Shown here: positions 1 through 5,804 of the stretch, piece after piece
Layout: the number at the start of each line of letters is the position of its first letter
Numbering within the stretch: position 1 is the first letter of the stretch
NCBI GenBank assembly: GCA_964487445.1
Contig: CAZAQG010000117.1
Location: 1 to 5,804 of the forward strand
Reading direction: 5' to 3'
Length of the DNA stretch: 5,804 nt
From: BMS3Abin12 sp964487445
Lineage (GTDB): Bacteria > Pseudomonadota > Gammaproteobacteria > 21-64-14
Notes under the pieces: model-generated
Databases searched by the model: none
Told to the model about the DNA's origin: nothing
The model's input: only the letters and a program-made list of their open reading frames with translations
Position numbers and translations under genes: made by a program

Positions 1-147
1 TTCCTCCACGTCGTACCACTACGCAATTGTTCCACAGCCGCGGGAGTTTTGCCAGCCGTCCACCGCTCCGACACCCGCGAACAGTGTATCTTTGCGCGGC
101 GGGGCACTATCCTGATCGACCGTTTTGGCCCGAGACCGGAGAGGCAC

Positions 148-816
148 ATGGTGGTAGCGGTATTCGATCTGGATAACACCTTGTTGGCGGGGGACAGCGA
201 CTGCGAATGGGGGCGCTTCCTCGCGGCGCAGGGGTTCATGGACCCGGCCCGCCATGAAGCGGAGAGCCGTCGCTACTACCAGGATTACTTGGACGGCACC
301 CTGGACATTCAGGCATTCCTGGCCTTCCAACTGCGTCCGCTCGCCGAGCACGACCTGAGCGTGCTGCATGCGTTGCGCGCGCGCTTCGTGGACGAGCGCA
401 TCCGGCCCATCGTGCTTCCGGCGGCGCGCGCCCTGTTGCAGCGCCATCGGGCCCGGGGCGACATCGTGGTGATCGTGACGGCCACCAACCGCTTCATCAC
501 CGCGCCCATCGCCGAACTGCTCGGCGTCGAGCACCTGCTGGCCACCGAACCGGAGATGATAGACGGGCGTTACACCGGCCGGCCCCAGGGCGTGCCCTGT
601 TTCCAGGGCGGCAAGGTGCAACGCCTCCAGACCTGGCTCGACGGAAACGGCCTCGATTGGTCCGGGAGCTGGTTCTATAGCGATTCGCGCAACGATATCC
701 CGCTGCTCGAACGGGTCGATCACCCGGTCGCGGTCGATCCCGACCCGGCCCTGGAAGATCACGCCCGCGCGCGGGGCTGGCCGGTGCTCAGTCTGCGCGA
801 AGCGGGCGCGGGGTAG
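148..816 (+). CDS. HAD subfamily IB phosphatase (HAD-IB hydrolase, SerB-like)
   Basis: A 222-residue soluble phosphatase of the haloacid dehalogenase superfamily, expected to act on a small cytoplasmic phosphomonoester. All four HAD motifs are visible: motif I FDLDNT with nucleophile D7 and acid/base D9, motif II VIVTATN with T111, motif III K156 in GGKVQRL, and motif IV YSDSRND with D179 and D183 for Mg2+. The insert between motifs I and II (about residues 18-90) is a helical C1-type cap, as in subfamily IB. The ATG at 148 was chosen because motif I starts six residues later and GGAGAGG lies at 138-144. The frame is open upstream to position 1, with a TTG at 49, but that extension resembles no domain. 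From family knowledge, a Pseudomonas HAD-IB protein of this general type (PA0335) is a histidinol-phosphate phosphatase, and others act on phosphoserine. Sequence alone does not settle the substrate. There is no signal peptide or membrane segment. Confidence 0.9.
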   Translation: MVVAVFDLDNTLLAGDSDCEWGRFLAAQGFMDPARHEAESRRYYQDYLDGTLDIQAFLAFQLRPLAEHDLSVLHALRARFVDERIRPIVLPAARALLQRHRARGDIVVIVTATNRFITAPIAELLGVEHLLATEPEMIDGRYTGRPQGVPCFQGGKVQRLQTWLDGNGLDWSGSWFYSDSRNDIPLLERVDHPVAVDPDPALEDHARARGWPVLSLREAGAG

Positions 817-820
817 CGTC

Positions 821-840
821 CGCGGGGCGCGCGCCCCGCG
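821..840. repeat. Perfect 20-bp GC palindrome just after the HAD gene
   Basis: The half-site CGCGGGGCGC is followed directly by its exact reverse complement, four bases after the stop codon of the phosphatase gene. As RNA it would form a very stable stem closing on a short GCGC loop. The position suits a transcription end or a 3' mRNA-protecting hairpin. No run of T follows on either strand, so it is not a canonical intrinsic terminator. The palindrome is certain; the role is inferred. Confidence 0.7.
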
Positions 841-869
841 CGTCGGAAAACCCGGGATCCGCGGTAACG

Positions 870-915
870 GACGGCCGGGAGCGCCCGAATCCTGCGCGCT
901 CCAGTCCTGGCCGTC
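870..915. other. Imperfect long hairpin between the HAD gene and mnmG
   Basis: GACGGCC at 870-876 pairs with GGCCGTC at 909-915. Inside it, GGAGCGC at 878-884 pairs with GCGCTCC at 896-902, leaving an 11-base loop, one unpaired G on the left and six unpaired bases on the right. No T-tract follows. It could belong to a transcription end for the upstream gene. In DNA this GC-rich, such pairings also arise by chance, so the function is uncertain. Confidence 0.4.
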
Positions 916-937
916 GGCCCGGCCGCCTGGGTACACT
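908..937 (+). promoter_or_regulatory. Weak sigma-70-type promoter candidate for mnmG
   Basis: TACACT at 932-937 matches four of six bases of the -10 consensus, and TGGCCG at 908-913 matches three of six of the -35 consensus, with an 18-base spacer. Transcription would start near 944 and carry the palindromic repeat at 956-987 into the mnmG leader. It is the best candidate I see in the gap, but the -35 is poor. Confidence 0.25.
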
Positions 938-955
938 ACCGGTTCATCCCCCTTT

Positions 956-987
956 CCCGGATTCCGCTTCGCTGCATCCGGGCTACG
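956..987. repeat. Dispersed palindromic repeat ('MQRSGIR'-type) abutting the mnmG start
   Basis: CCCGGAT at 956-962 and ATCCGGG at 976-982 are perfect 7-bp arms around a core that forms an imperfect stem (CCGC-TTC-GCTG), followed by CTACG. On the reverse strand the unit reads GTAGCCCGGATGCAGCGAAG and onward, which I recognise as a repeat scattered through intergenic regions of many gammaproteobacteria; spurious translations of it give peptides containing MQRSGIR. The unit ends 8 bases before the mnmG ATG, and its last base is the first G of the weak GAGA ribosome-binding candidate at 987-990. Recognition is from memory of the pattern; copy number in this genome is unknown. Confidence 0.75.
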
Positions 988-995
988 AGACTTGC

Positions 996-2903
<1,908 letters not shown>

Positions 2904-2928
2904 GCGCCCGGCGGGGTCGCGGTCGCCC

Positions 2929-3555
2929 ATGATGAGTCCCGAGCAGGTACTGTCGCGCGGCTTGGCGCAGATGGGTCCGGATCTCGACGCCGGGGTCCGG
3001 GCGCGCCTGCTCGCCTACCTCGATCTGCTCGGGCGGTGGAACCGGGTCTACAATCTTACGGCGATCCAGGACCCTCTCGAGCAGGTCACGCGGCACCTGC
3101 TCGACAGCCTCGCGGTGCTGGCGTACCTGCCGGCGGGGGGCGTGCTCGACGTCGGCAGCGGTGCCGGGCTGCCCGGGATCCCCCTGGCCCTCGCCTGTCC
3201 GGCGCGGGCGTTCCAACTCCTCGACAGCAGTCTCAAGAAGACCCGCTTCCTGACTCAGGCGGTCGCGGAACTCGGGATCGGCAACGTGACCGTGATGCGC
3301 TCGCGGGTCGAGGACTTCCGCCCGCCGGTGCCGCCGCAGGTCATCGTCGCGCGCGCATTCGCGCCGCTCGCGCGCATGTTGCCGGCGATCCGCCACCTGT
3401 GCCGGCCGGGGGTGACGGTGCTGGCGATGAAGGGCCCGGATGCGGTGCGCGAACTGGAGGCGTTGCCGGAGGGATTCGTGCTCGTCGAGGCCCATCGTCT
3501 GACGGTGCCGGGACTCGCGGCACACCGCCGCCTGCTGCGGATCACGCACGGGTGA
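2929..3555 (+). CDS. rsmG: 16S rRNA (guanine(527)-N7)-methyltransferase RsmG (GidB)
   Basis: SAM-dependent methyltransferase that makes m7G527 in 16S rRNA of the 30S subunit; in many bacteria its loss gives low-level streptomycin resistance. The 208-residue product matches the usual length (E. coli 207). WNRVYNLT is at 37-44 and RHLLDSL at 55-61. The SAM-binding glycine loop VLDVGSGAGLPGIPLA is at 72-87, followed by LLDS at 97-100, SRVEDF at 125-130, ARAF at 141-144 and MKG at 167-169. Two adjacent ATGs (2929 and 2932) are both possible; I give the first. A GTG at 2872 is in frame and would overlap mnmG by 32 bases, but its 19 extra residues are rich in Arg, Ala and Gly and have no counterpart in the E. 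coli protein as I recall it. The ribosome-binding site is poor for every candidate, so translation may be coupled to mnmG. A 259-bp repeat-like element lies about 60 bases downstream. Confidence 0.97.
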   Translation: MMSPEQVLSRGLAQMGPDLDAGVRARLLAYLDLLGRWNRVYNLTAIQDPLEQVTRHLLDSLAVLAYLPAGGVLDVGSGAGLPGIPLALACPARAFQLLDSSLKKTRFLTQAVAELGIGNVTVMRSRVEDFRPPVPPQVIVARAFAPLARMLPAIRHLCRPGVTVLAMKGPDAVRELEALPEGFVLVEAHRLTVPGLAAHRRLLRITHG

Positions 3556-3605
3556 GTGCACCTCGGAACCCGCTCCGGATGCTGTCCCGGGGGCGGCAAA
3601 GCGGT

Positions 3606-3611
3606 TATGCT
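3606..3611 (+). promoter_or_regulatory. Candidate -10 element upstream of the inserted element and parA
   Basis: TATGCT, within GGTTATGCTGG, matches four of six bases of the -10 consensus. A convincing -35 is not seen 16-18 bases upstream. If it is used, transcription would begin at about 3617-3619, inside the left arm of the 259-bp element, and the whole element would lie in the parA leader. The 44 bases between the element and parA contain no better promoter by eye. Confidence 0.25.
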
Positions 3612-3614
3612 GGC

Positions 3615-3644
3615 GCAGTGTTTCATGCGTGGAAGCCCATTCAG
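3615..3644 (+). repeat. Left 30-bp terminal inverted repeat
   Basis: It begins GCAGTGTTTCATGCG and ends GGAAGCCCATTCAG. It is perfectly complementary to the right arm at 3844-3873. Outward extension stops at once (C at 3614 opposite A at 3874). Inside the arm, TTTCA and TGGAA form a small imperfect dyad of their own. Confidence 0.95.
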
Positions 3645-3741
3645 AGATCCCCCAAAGCGCCAAGTCAAGGCGCGGTGCGCAGGCAATGGCCTCCGCCCTT
3701 GGCAAGCGTCGCAACGCAGGACTGGCGCTTTGGAGTATCTC
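3644..3741. repeat. Internal hairpin arm A of the element
   Basis: GAGAT at 3644-3648 pairs with ATCTC at 3737-3741. After a 3-base internal loop, CCAAAGCGCCA at 3652-3662 pairs with TGGCGCTTTGG at 3723-3733, and GTC at 3664-3666 with GAC at 3720-3722 around one bulged A. Nested inside, AAGG and GCGG at 3667-3675 pair with CCGCCCTT at 3693-3700 around a bulged C, capped by AGGC-AATG-GCCT at 3681-3692. The layered pairing goes well beyond terminal repeats and suggests a folded RNA or a single-stranded DNA form. Confidence 0.8.
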
Positions 3742-3748
3742 CCTTCGG

Positions 3749-3844
3749 GCGGACCACAGACCGGCCATCTGCGGTGTTGCGCTCTCTTGGAAGGGGGTAG
3801 CCCTTCCGGCGGCGTGCCTTGCATCCGGCCGGTCCGTGGTCCGC
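3749..3844. repeat. Internal hairpin arm B of the element
   Basis: GCGGACCACAGACCGGCC at 3749-3766 pairs with 3827-3844 at 17 of 18 positions, with a single A-C mismatch. At the tip, GGAAGGG at 3789-3795 pairs with CCCTTCC at 3801-3807 over a GGTAG loop. The right strand of this arm meets the right terminal repeat at 3844, and arm A likewise shares base 3644 with the left terminal repeat, so the stems stack directly at the predicted junction. Bases 3742-3748 link the two arms. Confidence 0.8.
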
Positions 3845-3873
3845 TGAATGGGCTTCCACGCATGAAACACTGC
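3844..3873 (-). repeat. Right 30-bp terminal inverted repeat
   Basis: Exact reverse complement of 3615-3644, reading CTGAATGGGCTTCC at its inner end and ATGAAACACTGC at its outer end on the + strand. It ends 44 bases before the parA start codon. Confidence 0.95.
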
Positions 3874-3917
3874 ACTAGGCCCGGGTGCGTCGCCGGGGCG
3901 CCGGATCCCTGATCGCC

Positions 3918-4721
3918 ATGGCCCGAATCATCGCCATCGCCAACCAGAAGGGGGGGGTCGGAAAGACCACCACCTGTGTGAACCTGGTCGCCTCCCTGGC
4001 CGCGGTCCGGCGTCGCGTGCTGCTGATCGATCTCGACCCCCAGGGCAATGCCACCATGGGCTGTGGCGTGGATAAGCGGGCGCTGGCGGTGGATCCCTGC
4101 GATGTGCTGCTCGGCGAGGTCGAGCCCGCCGCGGCGCTGGTGCGCGTGATGCCGGCCGGCTTCGACCTCCTGCCGGCGAACGACGACCTGACCGCCGCGG
4201 AGGTGCGGCTGATGGACGTCGAGCGCCGCGAGCGGCGTCTCATCGAGGTGCTGGCCGCGGTGCGCGGGAATTACGACTTCGTGTTCATCGACTGCCCCCC
4301 CGCCCTCAATATGCTCACCATCAACGCCCTGACCGCGGCGCGCGGCGTGATCGTGCCGGTCCAGTGCGAGTACTATGCCCTGGAGGGATTGTCCTCGTTG
4401 ATGGACACCCTCGCCCGCATCCGCGAAACGGTCAATCCGAAACTGGAGCTGGAAGGGCTGCTGCGCACCATGTACGACGCGCGCAACAACTTGGCCAACG
4501 AGGTCTCGGAACAGCTCAAGCTGCACTTCGGCGGGCGGCTCTACAATACGGTGATCCCGCGCAACGTGCGTCTGGCGGAGGCCCCGAGCCATGGGTTGCC
4601 GGTGTTGCTGTATGATAGGACCTCCCGCGGGGCGCTCGCCTATCTCACCCTGGCCGGGGAGATGCTGCGGCGCCAGCGCACGACCCCCCGGACGGTGGAG
4701 ATGAGCAACGATGGCGGCTAG
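3918..4721 (+). CDS. parA: Chromosome partitioning ATPase ParA (Soj)
   Basis: A 267-residue deviant-Walker ATPase that, in its ATP-bound dimer form, coats the nucleoid and moves ParB-parS complexes, segregating the newly copied origin. The Walker A motif QKGGVGKTTT is at residues 10-19 with signature Lys11 and catalytic Lys16, the A' motif LLIDLDPQGN at 35-44 with D38 and D40, and Walker B FVFIDCPP at 122-128 with D125. The segment IPRNVRLAEAPSHG at 213-226 is the conserved region that includes the DNA-contact residues. There is no N-terminal helix-turn-helix, as usual for chromosomal Soj proteins. The ATG at 3918 fits the family start (MxRIIAIANQKGGVGKTT). A GTG at 3885 with TAGG just upstream is in frame but would add 11 non-conserved residues. 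No good Shine-Dalgarno precedes 3918. The 3' end overlaps parB by 11 bases, so the two are an operon. Upstream lies the 259-bp element, which probably affects its leader. Confidence 0.97.
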   Translation: MARIIAIANQKGGVGKTTTCVNLVASLAAVRRRVLLIDLDPQGNATMGCGVDKRALAVDPCDVLLGEVEPAAALVRVMPAGFDLLPANDDLTAAEVRLMDVERRERRLIEVLAAVRGNYDFVFIDCPPALNMLTINALTAARGVIVPVQCEYYALEGLSSLMDTLARIRETVNPKLELEGLLRTMYDARNNLANEVSEQLKLHFGGRLYNTVIPRNVRLAEAPSHGLPVLLYDRTSRGALAYLTLAGEMLRRQRTTPRTVEMSNDGG

Positions 4722-5586
4722 GAAACGGGGCCTGGGCCGGGGCCTGGATGCGCTTTTGGGCGCCGCCGCGGCGGAACCGCCGCCCGCGGCCCCCGATGCG
4801 CAGGCCGCCGAGGGGTTGCGCATGCTGCCGGTGGAATCGATCCGCCGCGGTCGCATGCAGCCGCGCAGCCGGTTCCCGGTCGAGGGCATTCAGGAACTGG
4901 CCGAGTCGATTCGCGCCCAGGGCGTGGTGCAGCCGATCGTGGTGCGCCGGGCTGGCGCCGAGGGCTACGAGATCATCGCCGGCGAGCGACGCTGGCGCGC
5001 CGCGCAGGTGGCCGGCCTCGAACAGGTCCCCGCCGTCGTGCGCGAGGTCTCCGACCAGGCCGCGCTGGCCATGGCCCTGATCGAAAACATCCAGCGCGAG
5101 GACCTCAACCCCCTCGACGAGGCGCAGGCGATGCGGCGTCTGGCCGAGGACCACGGGCTCACCCACCAGCAGATGGCCGAGGCGATCGGCCGCTCGCGGG
5201 CCGCGGTCACCAACCTGTTGCGGCTGCTCGAACTCGATGCGCGGGTGGCGGAGATGGTGCACGACGGGCACCTCGAGATGGGGCACGCCCGCGCCCTGCT
5301 GGCGCTGAACGGGGCCGTGCAGGTCCAGGCGGCCGGCGAGGTTGTGGCCCGCGGGCTCTCGGTGCGTGAGACCGAACGGCTGGTGCGGCGCCTGCAGGGC
5401 GCCCCCGCCGCTCGCCCCGTGCGCGGGGCGAGCACGGATCCCGACATCCGGCGCCTGGAGGAGCGGCTCGCCCAACAACTCGGGGCGCCCGTGAAATTGG
5501 AGCACGGCGCCGGGGGCAAGGGGCGCGTGGTGATTCGCTACGGCAGTCTCGACGAACTCGACGGCATCCTGGCCCACATCAAATAG
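4711..5586 (+). CDS. parB: Chromosome partitioning protein ParB (Spo0J), CTP-dependent DNA clamp
   Basis: Binds centromere-like parS sites near the origin, loads as a CTP-gated sliding clamp, spreads, and stimulates ParA ATPase. The 291-residue product is of normal length. The N-terminal RKRGLGRGLDALL (4-16) is the ParA-contact motif. After a Pro/Ala-rich linker (about 18-34) comes the CTP-binding ParB/Srx domain with QPRSRF at 50-55, GERRWRA at 91-97 and ENIQRED at 125-131. A helix-turn-helix (about 150-172, THQQMAEAIGRSRAAVTNLL) recognises parS, GHARALLAL is at 191-199, and a C-terminal dimerisation domain spans about 243-291. The ATG at 4711 lies within parA, with GGAG at 4697-4700 ten bases upstream, which suggests translational coupling. 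No complete parS site is present in the window. All the expected motifs are intact. Confidence 0.97.
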   Translation: MAARKRGLGRGLDALLGAAAAEPPPAAPDAQAAEGLRMLPVESIRRGRMQPRSRFPVEGIQELAESIRAQGVVQPIVVRRAGAEGYEIIAGERRWRAAQVAGLEQVPAVVREVSDQAALAMALIENIQREDLNPLDEAQAMRRLAEDHGLTHQQMAEAIGRSRAAVTNLLRLLELDARVAEMVHDGHLEMGHARALLALNGAVQVQAAGEVVARGLSVRETERLVRRLQGAPAARPVRGASTDPDIRRLEERLAQQLGAPVKLEHGAGGKGRVVIRYGSLDELDGILAHIK

Positions 5587-5614
5587 TTACTGCGGGAGCC
5601 GCCGTGCGCGGGTG

Positions 5615-5633
5615 CGCGGGCACATGACCCGCG
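5615..5633. terminator. GC-rich hairpin after parB, possible weak terminator
   Basis: CGCGGG at 5615-5620 pairs with CCCGCG at 5628-5633 over a 7-base loop, 28 bases after the parB stop codon. The bases that follow (GGACGTTCTT) hold only a few T, so it is not a canonical intrinsic terminator. It may contribute to ending or pausing the parAB transcript. Confidence 0.3.
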
Positions 5634-5665
5634 GGACGTTCTTCCAAGAAAGAGTTCGGGTGGAC

Positions 5666-5710
5666 CTGCGGGGTTTCCCGGCGGCACTCCGGGCCTTGTC
5701 AAACCCGCAG
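5666..5710. other. Nested hairpin in the gap after parB
   Basis: CTGCGGGGTTT at 5666-5676 pairs with AAACCCGCAG at 5701-5710, with a single bulged G. Inside, CCCGG at 5677-5681 pairs with CCGGG at 5689-5693 over a 7-base loop. No T-tract follows. The right arm overlaps the end of the promoter candidate starting at 5696. It could be a leader structure for the next gene or part of a transcription end. The pairing is clear but the role is unknown. Confidence 0.5.
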
Positions 5711-5726
5711 TCGGGGCCGTTGTAAG
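5696..5726 (+). promoter_or_regulatory. Weak promoter candidate for the gene beyond the window
   Basis: TTGTCA at 5696-5701 matches five of six bases of the -35 consensus. TGTAAG at 5721-5726 matches four of six of the -10, with a long 19-base spacer. In many gammaproteobacteria the atp operon follows parB, so a promoter here would make sense, but the downstream gene is not visible. The rest of 5587-5804 shows no coding potential. Confidence 0.25.
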
Positions 5727-5804
5727 GGGTGTAGCCGGAGGGCGGTTTCGGCGGGCCATTCCTTAGTTCTTCGATGAAAAGTGATTTTCCCGGATACCCG
5801 ACAT

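Larger units (their letters stand above)
3615..3873. mobile_element. 259-bp MITE-like element with 30-bp perfect inverted ends
   Basis: The ends, 3615-3644 and 3844-3873, are exact reverse complements over 30 bases (GCAGTGTTTCATGCGTGG... and its mirror). Most of the interior is also self-complementary. Arm A runs 3644-3741 and arm B 3749-3844, so a single strand could fold into a three-way junction with a 30-bp basal stem. No convincing protein is encoded: the frames crossing it are low-quality shadows with no known domain. No clear target-site duplication is seen, only a possible 2-bp GC if the true end lies two bases inward. Size, terminal repeats, lack of coding and intergenic position suit a non-autonomous miniature transposable element or a structured dispersed repeat. 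I cannot assign a family or a parent insertion sequence. It accounts for most of the 362-base gap between rsmG and parA. Confidence 0.7.

Noticed and set aside
49..147. N-terminal extension of the HAD protein from TTG 49
   Set aside because: The conserved domain begins at the ATG at 148, which has a good Shine-Dalgarno; the extension has no family counterpart that I know of.
3609..3880. Target-site duplication around the 259-bp element
   Set aside because: No direct repeat of 3 bases or more flanks the inverted ends in any register I tried; only a 2-bp GC is possible, which is not evidence.
3556..3912. Forward open frame of 118 residues filling the rsmG-parA gap
   Set aside because: It begins directly at the rsmG stop without a ribosome-binding site, runs through the inverted-repeat element and has no recognisable domain.
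3885..3917. GTG start for ParA, with TAGG upstream
   Set aside because: ParA proteins of this type start a few residues before the Walker A motif, as the ATG at 3918 does; the extension MRRRGAGSLIA is not conserved as far as I know.
5639..5650. TTCTTCCAAGAA small palindrome after parB
   Set aside because: Short 5-bp arms with only two bases between them cannot form a stable RNA hairpin; no matching operator is known to me.
5786..5795. TTTCCCGGAT shared with the repeat before mnmG
   Set aside because: Only 10 bases agree and the palindrome does not continue (CCCGGATACCC), so it is not a second copy.

Overview
The window is a GC-rich stretch of bacterial chromosome, most likely from a gammaproteobacterium; a member of the Chromatiales or a close relative is a guess from base composition and gene style, not from a search. 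It carries the conserved mnmG-rsmG-parA-parB block that commonly lies near the replication origin in Proteobacteria. No dnaA gene or oriC is visible inside the window. All five genes lie on the + strand.

Layout: (1) 1-147, no recognisable gene, although the frame of the first gene stays open to the window edge. (2) 148-816, a HAD subfamily IB phosphatase with all four catalytic motifs. (3) 817-995, a non-coding gap with a perfect 20-bp palindrome, a longer imperfect hairpin, a weak promoter candidate and a copy of a dispersed gammaproteobacterial palindromic repeat that stops 8 bases before the mnmG start codon. (4) 996-2903 mnmG and 2929-3555 rsmG, full length and probably co-transcribed. 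(5) 3556-3917, a 362-base gap almost filled by a 259-bp element with 30-bp perfect terminal inverted repeats and two large internal hairpins. It encodes nothing convincing and looks like a MITE or another structured dispersed repeat. (6) 3918-4721 parA and 4711-5586 parB, overlapping by 11 bases. (7) 5587-5804, non-coding, with two GC-rich hairpins and a weak promoter candidate. In many gammaproteobacteria the atp operon follows at this point, but it is not in the window.

How the genes work together: MnmG (with MnmE, not in the window) modifies the wobble uridine of certain tRNAs and RsmG methylates 16S rRNA, so this pair tunes decoding. ParA and ParB segregate the chromosome origin through parS sites. 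The HAD phosphatase is probably metabolic and only a neighbour.

The protein genes are ordinary core genes without visible frameshifts or lost catalytic residues. The part worth attention is the self-complementary 259-bp element between rsmG and parA, which may place a large structured leader in front of parAB. I found no convincing evidence of a new multi-gene system.
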